From positions 4,216,001-4,280,000 of the forward strand of contig NZ_CP044285.1 in assembly GCF_008728635.1 (NCBI RefSeq): 64,000 bases of DNA, read 5' to 3'. The translations under genes and the position numbers were made by a program. Numbering within the stretch: position 1 is the first letter of the stretch; every line of letters starts with the position of its first letter. The notes under the pieces are model-generated. The model had not been told where the DNA came from, did not search any database, and worked only from the letters and a program-made list of their open reading frames with translations. This DNA is from Hymenobacter baengnokdamensis (GTDB lineage: Bacteria > Bacteroidota > Bacteroidia > Cytophagales > Hymenobacteraceae). Positions 42,917-51,750 of the stretch are shown in pieces.

Positions 42917-43972
42917 ATGCAGTTTTCTCTCCGGCCCGGCGTGGCCCGGCAACTGGCCCTGGCGGCTGGTGTGCTCAGCGTAGCTTCCTTCCTGTCTTCG
43001 TGTACTAAAGGTGGAGGCGACTTTGCCAAAACGAAGTCGGGCATCGAGTACAAGATTTTCAAAAATGTCGGCGGCAAGTATGAGTCGCGCGAGGTAGCGG
43101 GTGGCGAAGACGCCAGCTACAAAGACCGCGTGGGCAAGGTAATGTCGGCCCACATTGAGTACCTCACTTCGGGCGACTCGGTCATGATGAAATCGCGTGA
43201 GCGCCAGTTCGGCATTCCGGTGCGCATTCCGCTCGAAACCCTGACTGCCAAGCAAATGGGCGCTGAGCCCGAGGCTTTCTCGCTGCTCCAGCCCGGCGAC
43301 AGCGGGGTATTCCGCTTCAATGCCGACACGCTGTACAAGCGCAATGCCCACCAGCTGGCCCCGGCTAACCTGAAGAAGAAAGGCAACTTTATTATCCTCA
43401 CGGTGAAGGCCGTAGCCTTACAAACCCGCGACGCGGCAATGGCCGAAGCCATGGCCGACCAGCAGAAGATGATGGCCGAGCAGCAGCGCCAGATGCGCGC
43501 CTACGCCGCCACCCAGGACAAGGCCGATGACGCCGTGCTCCAGGACTACATCAAGAAAAACAACCTGACCAACGCCAAGAAAGACCCCAGTGGCAGCGGC
43601 GTCTACATTATCACCACGCAGCCCGGCACTGGCCCCAACGCCAAAGCCGGCCAGATTGTGACGGTGCAGTACCGCGGGCTGCTGCTCGACGGCAAGGAGT
43701 TTGATGCCTCGGCCAAGCACGGCGGGCAGCCATTCTCGTTCCCGCTGGGCCGGGGCCAGGTTATTCCGGGCTGGGATGCCGCGCTGGCGCAGCTCAACAA
43801 AGGCAGCAAGGCTACCATCCTCATCCCGTCGTCGCTGGCGTATGGCAAGCAGGGCTCGCCGCCCGCCATTCCGGCCAACTCGCCCCTGCGCTTCGATATC
43901 GAGCTCACCGACGTAAAGGATGCTCCGGCGCAGGCCCAGGCCCCGGCAATGGCCCCGCCGGCCGGCCGCTAG
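42917..43972 (+). CDS. FKBP-type peptidyl-prolyl isomerase lipoprotein
   Basis: A 351-residue predicted lipoprotein; the signal ends VASFLSSC with the lipobox Cys. After a degenerate FKBP-like N-terminal half (about 35-175) and a Gln/Met-rich helix (QQKMMAEQQRQMRAYAATQ), the C-terminal FKBP domain (about 200-335) has GQIVTVQYRGLLLDGKEFD, LGRGQVIPGWDAAL, and LIPSSLAYG, the active-site segments. It helps fold exported proteins in the periplasm. The ATG at 42917 gives a proper signal; an upstream GTG-type start at 42878 does not. A related gene follows after a terminator. Confidence 0.9.
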   Translation: MQFSLRPGVARQLALAAGVLSVASFLSSCTKGGGDFAKTKSGIEYKIFKNVGGKYESREVAGGEDASYKDRVGKVMSAHIEYLTSGDSVMMKSRERQFGIPVRIPLETLTAKQMGAEPEAFSLLQPGDSGVFRFNADTLYKRNAHQLAPANLKKKGNFIILTVKAVALQTRDAAMAEAMADQQKMMAEQQRQMRAYAATQDKADDAVLQDYIKKNNLTNAKKDPSGSGVYIITTQPGTGPNAKAGQIVTVQYRGLLLDGKEFDASAKHGGQPFSFPLGRGQVIPGWDAALAQLNKGSKATILIPSSLAYGKQGSPPAIPANSPLRFDIELTDVKDAPAQAQAPAMAPPAGR

Positions 43973-43998
43973 GCTTTAGGTTCGCTTTAGTTTGTATG

Positions 43999-44030
43999 CC
44001 GCCACGCCGTTCTGGCGTGGCGGTTTTATT
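43999..44030 (+). terminator. terminator after the first FKBP gene
   Basis: CCGCCACGCC and GGCGTGGCGG are perfect 10-bp arms around a 4-base loop, followed by TTTTATTTT. Confidence 0.88.
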
Positions 44031-44043
44031 TTACCCTTTGTCA

Positions 44044-45008
44044 ATGCAACGCTTCCTGCTTTTATTGCTGCTGGCTACCGGCCTGGCCCTGGGGCCGGCT
44101 TCTGCCCAAACCACCCCGACCACCGGCTTCGAGCGCACGGCCAGCGGTACCGAGTATCAGCTGTTTCGGCGCGATGCAGCTGGTCATTATGCCCCCGGCC
44201 GCTGGCTCCGGCCGGCGATGCGCCCTATGCCAGCCGGGTAGGCCAGATACTGCTCATTTATATTCAGTACCGGACCGACCGCGATTCCTTGCTGATGGAC
44301 TCGCGGCAGATGCGGCCCGAGCCGCTACCCGTGCCGCTGGGCCCCACGGTGCCGCGCGGCAGCATTGAAGAAGCCATGAGCCTGCTGCTGCCCGGCGACA
44401 GCGCCGTGTTTCGCTTCAATGCCGATACGGTGTTTACCAAGTCGTTGCGGCAGCCGGTGCCGCTGTTTATCAAGCGCTCGGGCAATGCCCTGCGCCTGAC
44501 GGTGGCCGCCAAACAGCTCCTCACGCCCGCACAGATGGAGGCTCGCCAAAAAGCTATGCTCGACGAGCAGCAGCGCCAACTCAAGGCCCGCGCGGCCAAG
44601 CAGCTGGTGAAGGACGACGCGCTTATTCTGGCCTATATCAAAAAGAACAAGCTGACTACTAAAGCTAAGAAGACCCTGGGCGGCACCTGGTACGTGATTA
44701 CGCTGCGCGGCAAGGGCGCACTTCCCAAAACCGGGCAAACGGTAAGCGTAAAGTACCGGGGCACGCTGCTGGCTACCGGCAAAGAGTTTGACTCGACTGC
44801 CAAGCACGGCAACACGCCCTTCGACTTCGTGCTGGGCCAGGGCCAGGTAATTAAGGGCTGGGACCAGGGCATTGCCGTACTGCCCAAGGGCAGCAAGGCC
44901 GTGCTGCTTATCCCCTCCCCGCTCGGCTACGGCGAGCGCGGCGCGGGCGGCGATATTCCTGCCAACTCAGTTCTGCGCTTCGAGGTAGAGCTGGTGGGGG
45001 TGAAGTAA
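44044..45008 (+). CDS. second FKBP-type peptidyl-prolyl isomerase, apparent frameshift
   Basis: From ATG 44044 comes a signal peptide (QRFLLLLLLATGLALGPASAQ) and a start like the neighbouring FKBP (ASGTEYQLFRRDAAGHYAP). The frame then hits TAG at 44239. The next frame carries DAPYASRVGQILLIYIQYR and a complete C-terminal FKBP domain to 45008 (VSVKYRGTLLATGKEFD, GQGQVIKGWDQGI, LIPSPLGYG). Adding one C to the C5 tract at 44192-44196 restores one 321-residue protein that aligns to the upstream paralogue without gaps. So this is either a one-base loss or a base-call error. It has no lipobox, unlike its neighbour. Confidence 0.8.
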
Positions 45009-45061
45009 TGGTTAATGGCTAATGGTTAATATATTATTAACCATTAGTCATTAACCATTGA
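45009..45061. repeat. TTAATGG-type inverted repeat after the second FKBP gene
   Basis: AATGGTTAATGGCTAATGG and its near-complement on the other side of a TATATTAT centre form a 50-bp AT-rich palindrome. It separates the FKBP gene from convergent recO and may terminate both. Confidence 0.75.
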
Positions 45062-45063
45062 CT

Positions 45064-45789
45064 CTACCCGCCGAGCACGTCGCTCAGGATTTCGAGCGAC
45101 TTGATATCGCCCAGGTTTTCGACGTGGAGCTGGTAGTAGCGCATGAGCACGGCCAGCAGCTCGCGGCGCACCTGGCCATTGGGGATGGTGGCGGCGGCCG
45201 GCGTGCGGAGCAGCTCATCAAAGTAATGCTCAAACTCGCGCAGGCGTAAGGTGGCCGGGCCGCTGCTAAAGCCGCTGCCCGCCGGGGCCGCGCCGGCCAT
45301 AGCTACCTGGTCAGTGATTTCGGCGCCGGTTTCGGCCCCAAAACCCAGATAGCCGGCCAGATGCAGCAGAAACAGCAGAGCAAAGTTTTCGACGCCCGCG
45401 TCCTGCTCATCGAATGCCAGAATGGAATCGTGCAGAAAGCGGAACAGCGCCGGGTTTTCCTCTTCCTCCCGCACCGACTTGCTCAGCACTTCCGACAGAA
45501 ACAGCGCCACGCTGCTTTTGCGCATCTCGTAGGGCAGCGACCGAAACGGCTCGGCACAGCGAAACTCGGCCAGGCGCGTGAGGCCGCCGCCCTGGCGGGG
45601 CACGTAGGCCACCAGCTCGAGCAGCGTGAGCGGCTGAAACAGGGCAATGCGCCCCGGCGGCTTGGCGCGGCGCACCCCGTTTACGAGGTAGCTCTGCACT
45701 CCGCGCTGCTCGGTATAAACGCGGGCAATTATACTACTTTCACGATATTTGAGGTAGCTCAGAACAATACCGCGGGTTTTGATTAGCAT
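45064..45789 (-). CDS. recO: DNA repair protein RecO
   Basis: RecO, with RecR and RecF, loads RecA on gapped DNA. The 241-residue protein has the N-terminal OB fold, MLIKTRGIVLSYLKYRESS with IARVYTEQRGVQSYLVNGVR, then a helical domain with FFLLLFLLHLAGYLGFG-like helices (AGVENFALLFLLHLAGYLGF). The zinc Cys residues of some RecO proteins are not seen. It is downstream of porZ on the same strand, an order I recall as conserved in Bacteroidota. Confidence 0.9.
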   Translation of the reverse strand: MLIKTRGIVLSYLKYRESSIIARVYTEQRGVQSYLVNGVRRAKPPGRIALFQPLTLLELVAYVPRQGGGLTRLAEFRCAEPFRSLPYEMRKSSVALFLSEVLSKSVREEEENPALFRFLHDSILAFDEQDAGVENFALLFLLHLAGYLGFGAETGAEITDQVAMAGAAPAGSGFSSGPATLRLREFEHYFDELLRTPAAATIPNGQVRRELLAVLMRYYQLHVENLGDIKSLEILSDVLGG

Positions 45790-45868
45790 TTGGTTGAGTT
45801 AAAAGTTATGAGTTATGAGTTGAGATTATGGTTAGCCCGCCGGCCAACTCATACCTGTTAACCCCTAA

Positions 45869-48229
45869 CTACTTACTGAGTACGGCGACCTTGCTGACGC
45901 AGGTATTTTTGCCGTCGGCATCAGACGTAAGCACTAGGTACACGCCCGAGCGCACCCGGCGGCCGGCCGTATCGGCCAGGTTCCAGGTAACGGTGCCGCC
46001 AGCCGCGTGGGTGCTGTATACGAGGTGGCCGGCCACGTCGGTGATGCGTACCTGCGCATTATTGGCTACTCCGCTGATGCCCACCGTGCCCGCAAACTCG
46101 GGCTGGACGGGGTTGGGCCACACCTGGGCGCAGCTCGGCGCGCCATCCGTTACGCTGGCCGAGCCCTGGTAGCTGACCACGCCCGCATCGGTAGCCACGA
46201 ATACCTCCCCGGTTTTGTCGTTCACGGCCACATCTACGATACTATTGCTGGGCAGCGGGCTGTTGGCCGTGGTGAAGTGCAGGAGCGCCTCCGAAGCCTT
46301 GTCGTTGAACAGCCACAGGCCATTGGGAGTGCCAAACCACTTGCGGTTGGCACCATCGATGGCGATGCAGCGTACCGTTTCGTTATAGAGCGTTGGAAAT
46401 AAGCCGTTGCCGCTCTGCGCATTGGGCACGTTGAAGCTGGGCTGAGCCGTGTTCTGCGCGGCGGCGCTTACCACGGCACTGGCGTCGATGGAGGCTACTC
46501 CGGTAGCCGTACCAACCCAGATGCTCCCGGCACGGTCGCACACGACGGCATATACCAGGTTATTGGGCAGCTTATCAGCGGTGTTGAAGAAAAAGGCCCG
46601 CTGCGTAGTCGTATCGTACGCAACCAGGCCATTACCGCCCTTGCGCGATTGCGTAGCCCAGGGATTGCCGTAGGTATCGACCGTTACCCGGTCGAGGTTT
46701 TCGAAGCCGTTGGCCGGGCCCGCCTTCCAGGTAGCATTGGCCGGCTGAAAGCGGAACAGGCCCGGCACGTTGGCCCGCTGGTGCCGGTTTACTACCCACA
46801 CGTACGGCCCGTTGGGGTCGGCCGCCACGTCGGTAACGCGCACGTAGTTCAGGTTGCTCAGGTCGGGGTCGAGGCTGCTGCGCAGGGGTGAGCCGGGGGT
46901 GCCGGCCGTAAACTGCCGGTAGTTGCCCGGCCCTTTCCATTCGAGCAGGCCATTGCCGTAGCTGGCCAGGTAGAGCGTGCCATCGGCCGTGCGGGTACCA
47001 TGCGAGATATCGAGCAGATTGGGAAAATCGGTGGCCGAGGGGAAAGCGGTGGCCGTGTAGTTCGTCCACTGCCCGCCCTGGTACTCATAAAACCCATTAC
47101 GACTGCCAAACTGCACCCCGCTGTCGCCCGAGTAGCCGCCGCTGAATACGTCAACGGTGTTGGTGGCCGCGTTGGCCAGTAGGCCGTAGGCCGCAGCCGT
47201 TTCGGGGGCGTTGGGCAAAATAACTTCGGGCGCGCTGGTAGTACCGGGCGCATAGCGCTGCATAGCATTATAGTAGCTGGCCACGTAGTAGGTGCCGTCG
47301 GCTTCGCGCAGCACGTCGTTTATCTGGCGGCCAGTGGCCGCCAGCGGCAGTACATCTACCACCATGCCAGTAGCGGCGTCGAAGCGCCGCAAGGGGCTGC
47401 CGTTGAAGGCCAGCAGCAGCTGGCCGCCGCTGGCCCGCAGCCGCAGCACCTCATTGCCGTAGCTGTTGGGCGAAGAGCGCCAGCGGCGGGCTGCCCCTAC
47501 GCCGGCCAGGTAATCGACGCCCCGAAAGTTGCTGCCAGCCAGCACATGGCCCCGGTAGGCCGCCAGCTGCGTGTACGTCTGGCCGGGCTGCGCCGGATTG
47601 GGCAGCTCCTGCGTCCAGCTACCGTAGTCGAGCAGGTTTACCCCGGCGGCAATCCGGCCGCGCAGCACGCCCGCCGAAGTAGCCGCGTAAATAGTGTCGT
47701 GCAGCACAACAGTGGCGTAGGAAGTTATAACCTGGCCGCCCGCGCCAATGGCGCTGTACGTGTCGCGCACTTCCTGCCTGGCCAGGTCGAGCACCACCAC
47801 GCCCAGGCTGGTACCGATGTAAGCCAAGCCGTTATAAATCTGAACCTGGTTGATAACCTTAGCCGTCTGGCTTTCTTTGCGCAACAGGTCGGTTATGTTG
47901 CGCACGGTGCCGTTGGAGCCCAGCAAATCGATATTTCCGCTGCGGTACACAATCACCAGCTGGGCCGAAGCCGAGTCGAAGGCAATGGCCGCCACGCCCA
48001 CATCGCTCAGGCCATCGCGCCGCGACAGCAGCTGCGTGGTGTGTAGTTCTTTATTATATATATAAAAAGATGATTCATCAGCCACGTACAGCCGATTGCC
48101 GGCCTCGGCCAGGTTGAGCGGGTGCCGGGCGGGTAGGTGCAGCTGCCAATCGCCGTAGGCAGCTCCCTGGCCCCAGGCCCGGGCAGCACTCAGGAGGGCC
48201 AATAGCATCCAGGCGAAAAAACGAGGCAT
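45869..48229 (-). CDS. porZ: PorZ-type T9SS attachment protein
   Basis: A 786-residue exported protein: signal peptide (LLALLSAARAWGQG), an N-terminal and a second beta-propeller region (repeated units like GNRLYVADESSFYIYNKE and GLAYIGTSLGVVVLDLA), and a C-terminal type A sorting domain (QVWPNPVQPEFAGTVGIS then GVYLVLTSDADG). This form and the adjacency to recO fit PorZ, the cell-surface member of the T9SS attachment complex that helps sortase PorU. The two half-propellers recall two-component sensor propellers. The start is the ATG at 48227-48229. Confidence 0.85.
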   Translation of the reverse strand: MPRFFAWMLLALLSAARAWGQGAAYGDWQLHLPARHPLNLAEAGNRLYVADESSFYIYNKELHTTQLLSRRDGLSDVGVAAIAFDSASAQLVIVYRSGNIDLLGSNGTVRNITDLLRKESQTAKVINQVQIYNGLAYIGTSLGVVVLDLARQEVRDTYSAIGAGGQVITSYATVVLHDTIYAATSAGVLRGRIAAGVNLLDYGSWTQELPNPAQPGQTYTQLAAYRGHVLAGSNFRGVDYLAGVGAARRWRSSPNSYGNEVLRLRASGGQLLLAFNGSPLRRFDAATGMVVDVLPLAATGRQINDVLREADGTYYVASYYNAMQRYAPGTTSAPEVILPNAPETAAAYGLLANAATNTVDVFSGGYSGDSGVQFGSRNGFYEYQGGQWTNYTATAFPSATDFPNLLDISHGTRTADGTLYLASYGNGLLEWKGPGNYRQFTAGTPGSPLRSSLDPDLSNLNYVRVTDVAADPNGPYVWVVNRHQRANVPGLFRFQPANATWKAGPANGFENLDRVTVDTYGNPWATQSRKGGNGLVAYDTTTQRAFFFNTADKLPNNLVYAVVCDRAGSIWVGTATGVASIDASAVVSAAAQNTAQPSFNVPNAQSGNGLFPTLYNETVRCIAIDGANRKWFGTPNGLWLFNDKASEALLHFTTANSPLPSNSIVDVAVNDKTGEVFVATDAGVVSYQGSASVTDGAPSCAQVWPNPVQPEFAGTVGISGVANNAQVRITDVAGHLVYSTHAAGGTVTWNLADTAGRRVRSGVYLVLTSDADGKNTCVSKVAVLSK

Positions 48230-48342
48230 AGGCGAAGGTAATGGCAGTAAAACGTTTGCGGAGCAGGCTATTATATGTTTGTGCAGCTACCGGACCTGCT
48301 TGCTGGCGCAGCGGCTGCCTGGTAACTGCTAACCGACCCAAC

Positions 48343-48966
48343 TTAGTGCGTGGCGCGGGCCACGTCGGGTCGGTGCGACTGCGCCGCCTCACCCGCCAGA
48401 AAGCAGGGGCGGCAGCGGGCCTCGTAGCTATCGGTTTCGCCCAGCAGAATCTGGTTAGCACTGGCGGCAATGCGATACGAGTAGGCCGCCAGCTCGCCAC
48501 AGCACACGCATACGGCGTGCACCTTGGTGACAAACTCGGCCGTAGCCAGCAGTGCCGGCATGGGTCCGAATGGCCGGCCGAGGTAGTCCATATCGAGGCC
48601 GGCCACGATAACGCGGGTGCCGCCGTCGGCCAGCTGCCGGCACACCTCCACCAGCGACTCGTCGAAGAACTGGGCTTCGTCGATGCCGATAACGTCGGTG
48701 CTGCCGCCGGCCAGCAGCAGTATCTCGGCCGGCGACTGCACCGGCGAAGAGCGAATACTGGTCTGGTTGTGGCTCACCACATCCTGGGCGTGGTAGCGGG
48801 TATCGAGGGCGGGCTTGAAAATCTCGACCCGCTGCCGCGCAATGCGAGCCCTGGTGAGGCGACGAATCAGCTCTTCGGTCTTACCCGAAAACATGGAGCC
48901 GCAAATAACTTCCAGCCAGCCGCGGCGGCGCGGAAAATCGGACAGACGGCGGGGCTCGGTAAACAA
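48343..48966 (-). CDS. tdk: thymidine kinase
   Basis: Thymidine kinase phosphorylates thymidine with ATP in the salvage path. The 207-residue type II enzyme has Walker [11 protein letters not shown] (Lys29), the Asp/Glu segment [10 protein letters not shown] near residue 100, and the zinc site CVCCGELA with CRPC. The start appears to be TTG at 48964-48966, because the usual MFxEP start (here MFTEPRRL) follows directly and no ATG is near. It is followed downstream by porZ on the same strand. Confidence 0.93.
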   Translation of the reverse strand: MFTEPRRLSDFPRRRGWLEVICGSMFSGKTEELIRRLTRARIARQRVEIFKPALDTRYHAQDVVSHNQTSIRSSPVQSPAEILLLAGGSTDVIGIDEAQFFDESLVEVCRQLADGGTRVIVAGLDMDYLGRPFGPMPALLATAEFVTKVHAVCVCCGELAAYSYRIAASANQILLGETDSYEARCRPCFLAGEAAQSHRPDVARATH

Positions 48967-48979
48967 GATGGAGTGAAAA

Positions 48980-49181
48980 GTTAGGAGTGAAAAGTCAGGA
49001 GTTGGGAAGCGCTGCCTGACTACTCGGCCAGCGAAAAGACGTTTACAAAGTACGGCACCGCCCGCTAATGCGCGGTAGCGAACGCCCCTGACCTCGCTCC
49101 TGCTTCAAAGCTTTCCGATTGGGAGCCTGCCGCCCCGCCCGCCCTGCTTTTCTAGTCAACTCCTGACTTTTCACTCCTAAC
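48980..49181. repeat. 25-bp inverted repeat with 152-base spacer
   Basis: GTTAGGAGTGAAAAGTCAGG plus AGTTG at 48980-49004 has its exact complement at 49157-49181. The spacer holds no gene I can support. The right arm codes the final residues of the ferredoxin and its stop lies next to the arm. It stands between ferredoxin and tdk. Confidence 0.8.
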
Positions 49182-49433
49182 CCTGGCCTGGCAGGCCAGC
49201 CGCTCGGTTTCGTGCAGGCGGCCGGCGGCCCGGTAGCGCAGCTCAGGCTCGGTGAGCGGCGCCAGCAGCTCGGCGCCGCTCAGCACGCGCACCCGGCAGG
49301 TAGTGCAGCGGCCTTTGGCCCCGCAGGCGTGCCACCAATCGTGGCCCGCCGCGTGAATGGCCGCCAGCACCGTAGTACCTACGGGCACGTTGAGGGGCGG
49401 GCCGGGCAGGCCCGCAATGGTCAGCAGGGGCAT
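49152..49433 (-). CDS. 2Fe-2S ferredoxin
   Basis: A 93-residue plant-type ferredoxin. Cluster ligands are seen in HACGAKGRCTTCRVRVLSG (three Cys) and the fourth in RLACQARV. VPVGTTVLAAIHAAGHDWWH is the usual start helix. It would carry electrons for an unknown partner. The frame is open to 49676, but only the ATG at 49431-49433 makes sense. The last residues (RSEKSGVD) come from the inverted repeat, so the tail has been changed by it. It is divergent from the next gene by 49 bases. Confidence 0.88.
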   Translation of the reverse strand: MPLLTIAGLPGPPLNVPVGTTVLAAIHAAGHDWWHACGAKGRCTTCRVRVLSGAELLAPLTEPELRYRAAGRLHETERLACQARVRSEKSGVD

Positions 49434-49482
49434 TTTGTGGCTAACTTGGCGCACGAATCCGGCCCCGCGGCCGGCACATGCT

Positions 49483-50700
49483 ATGCAGGACAAATATAGC
49501 CTCGCCAAGTGCGAGCAGTACGGCCGCCGGCTGGCTACCCGGCTCAGCCAGCAGTTTTTTGGTACCCAGCCCGAGGCTACCCTTGATGGCCCGGCGCTGC
49601 TCAAATTTACACCCGTGCGGCAGGTCAACCTGCTGGTGCTGCGCCAGCTACTGGGCCGCTGGCAGCAGGAAGCCAATGCCTTACGCAGCCCTTATTTCAA
49701 CTTTGAGGCCGAGCCGGTACGGGCGGCGCTGGGGCAGTTTATGAACGTGCTTTCGCGGCATATCCGCCTCAACCGGGCAGCCCTGGAGCCGTTGCTGGCG
49801 CAGGCCATCAGCGATACGCTGGTGCTGGCTACCGACCCGGCGACCGCCTTCGAGCGCCTGGTACTGCCACCGGCCGGCCCCGATGCGGAGGAGGCCATTC
49901 CCCTGGCTTACCTGCGCGACCACCTGCGCTACCTGGACCGCGCCAAAACATTCTTTGAGGGCTTTGTGAACAGTCTGCCCCCCAGCAATGCGCCGCTCAG
50001 CCGCGAGTTTTTGCGCCAGCGCTTCGACTTGTACCTCACGGCTAATGCCAAAGCCTTGCCCGCCCTTTCGCAGCTCGTGACGGAACTCAGCGCCCTGCTG
50101 CCGCTTACCGAGGCCGACCTCTGGGGCGATGGTCCGGCCAAGCCGGCCCCGGCGCCTGCCGGAGCCCAGCCAGCCCCGGTACCCGCCGCTCCTTTCAGCG
50201 CTGCTCCGCCAGCTCCCGCCAGAGTTAGCCCCGCAGCGCAGCCGGCCCCGCCGGCCGTGGCAGCACCGCCGGTAGCAGCCCCAGCACCCACCGCTGCTGA
50301 ACCTGTGCCCCCCGTATCGCTGGCCAATGCAGCCTCCGCAGAAACCCCACTTTATGCCAAGCTCAAAGCAACTCAGCCCAGCACGCCGCACCTGGCCGAT
50401 ACGCTGCGCGAGGCGGCCCACGCCGGCGCTGCCCCCCTGGCCGAGCGGGGGGCGCCCAAGGTAGTAAGCCTGCGGGAGGCCATTTCTATCAACCAGCGCT
50501 TCAGCTTTATCAATGAGCTGTTTAATGGCGAGAATATGGAGTACCATGCGGCCATTCAGCACCTCGATACCCTGCCCGATGCAGATGCGGCCCTCGCCTA
50601 CGTGCGCCAGGAGCTGGCCAGCCGCCACGACTGGAGCCGCAAGGAAGAGCACGTGGGCAAGCTGCTCAAGCTGATTGAGCGCAAGTTTGCCGGAGCCTAA
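49483..50700 (+). CDS. hypothetical protein with Ala/Pro-rich linker
   Basis: A 405-residue soluble protein I do not recognise. Residues about 1-215 are helical (KFTPVRQVNLLVLRQLLGRW, VLSRHIRLNRAALEPLLAQA). About 220-310 is an Ala/Pro-rich disordered linker. The last 95 residues form a helical domain (SLREAISINQRFSFINELFN, then SRHDWSRKEEHVGKLLKLIE). I recall this end domain, with NQRFxFINELFxG, as common in unstudied Bacteroidota proteins. No signal or membrane segment. The ATG at 49483 is chosen; the frame is open further upstream without sense. The next gene starts directly after its stop. Confidence 0.65.
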   Translation: MQDKYSLAKCEQYGRRLATRLSQQFFGTQPEATLDGPALLKFTPVRQVNLLVLRQLLGRWQQEANALRSPYFNFEAEPVRAALGQFMNVLSRHIRLNRAALEPLLAQAISDTLVLATDPATAFERLVLPPAGPDAEEAIPLAYLRDHLRYLDRAKTFFEGFVNSLPPSNAPLSREFLRQRFDLYLTANAKALPALSQLVTELSALLPLTEADLWGDGPAKPAPAPAGAQPAPVPAAPFSAAPPAPARVSPAAQPAPPAVAAPPVAAPAPTAAEPVPPVSLANAASAETPLYAKLKATQPSTPHLADTLREAAHAGAAPLAERGAPKVVSLREAISINQRFSFINELFNGENMEYHAAIQHLDTLPDADAALAYVRQELASRHDWSRKEEHVGKLLKLIERKFAGA

Positions 50701-51750
50701 ATGCCGCTGCTGACCGCAACCCGGGCCCGGCGCTGGCTGCTGCCGTGGGCCCTGGCGCTGGGAGTGCTGCTGAATGCAGCTTATCCGATGTATCGGCACT
50801 ACGACTTCTCGCACTCGCTCGACACGCGCAGCTACCTGCGCCTGGCCAGCGGGCGCTTCGATAGCGTGAACGTGACGCGGCGCTACCGGGTACTGGTGCC
50901 GGTAGCAGCAGGCCTGCTGGCCCGGCCCCTGGCACTACTCGGCGACCCGCCCAGCTCGCCCCGGCCGGCCGGCGAATGGCCCCTGCGCCTGGCTTTCTAC
51001 TTGCTTAATTCTCTGCTGGTGGGAGCGGCGGGGGCCTGCTTTTTCCGGAGCGCCCGCCTGGCGGGGGCCGCGCCCGTGACCGCGGCCCTGGCCCTGGGGC
51101 TGGTGCTGAGTAGCCGCTGGACTGCCTACATGGCCGGCCTGCCGCTCACCGACAGCCTCTACTTACTGGTTTTTGGCCTGAGCTACTATGCTTACCGTCG
51201 GGGGCCGGGGGCGGGCTGGGCGGTGGCCGTCGCGCTGCTGGTGGGGCCGCTGGCCAAGGAATCTTTCGTTTTTCTGCTGCCGTGGCTGCTATGGTTCGGC
51301 CGCGGGGCGCTGAGCTGGCGGGGGCAGGCGGCGGCCCTGGCGCTGGGGCTGCTGGCGCTGGCAGCCGTGCACTGGTGGGTAGATAAAGCGGCGGGCGCGC
51401 CGGCAGCAGCATCTGTCAGCAACGCCTTTTCACACGTTGAGAACCTCTGGTTTTCGCTGCGAAAAGTAGCCTCGCTGAAAGGCATAGCCGAGATTTTCAG
51501 TATCTGGGGCTTGTTTTGGCTGCCGGTAGCGGCGGCCCTGATGCGGCCCGATGGCCGGCGGGCACTTGCCCCGCTGCTCGGCTGGCCCGAGGCCGGCCTG
51601 GCGCTCATTGTATTGCTACACATGGCCCTCTCGGGCGACCTCGGGCGGATGGGCTACCTGTTTTCGCCGGTTTTTACGGCGGCGCTGGCGTTGGCCGGTA
51701 GCTGGCTGGGGCGCGTTTGCGGGGCGGCCGGACCCAGCCGCGTGAGGTAG
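50701..51750 (+). CDS. integral membrane protein, GT-C-like
   Basis: A 349-residue protein with about 8-9 membrane segments. The first outer loop (YDFSHSLDTRSYLRLASGRF) with an acidic residue soon after the first helix is like GT-C glycosyltransferases and their relatives, but no firm family mark is seen. Its ATG follows the previous stop without gap (50700/50701). The 3' end overlaps the convergent membrane gene by 97 bases. Function unknown. Confidence 0.6.
   Translation: MPLLTATRARRWLLPWALALGVLLNAAYPMYRHYDFSHSLDTRSYLRLASGRFDSVNVTRRYRVLVPVAAGLLARPLALLGDPPSSPRPAGEWPLRLAFYLLNSLLVGAAGACFFRSARLAGAAPVTAALALGLVLSSRWTAYMAGLPLTDSLYLLVFGLSYYAYRRGPGAGWAVAVALLVGPLAKESFVFLLPWLLWFGRGALSWRGQAAALALGLLALAAVHWWVDKAAGAPAAASVSNAFSHVENLWFSLRKVASLKGIAEIFSIWGLFWLPVAAALMRPDGRRALAPLLGWPEAGLALIVLLHMALSGDLGRMGYLFSPVFTAALALAGSWLGRVCGAAGPSRVR

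Noticed and set aside
43992..44240. Alternative N-terminus of the second FKBP gene from ATG 43992
   Set aside because: It reads through the terminator hairpin of the previous gene and lacks a signal peptide; the ATG at 44044 with a frameshift explains the data better.
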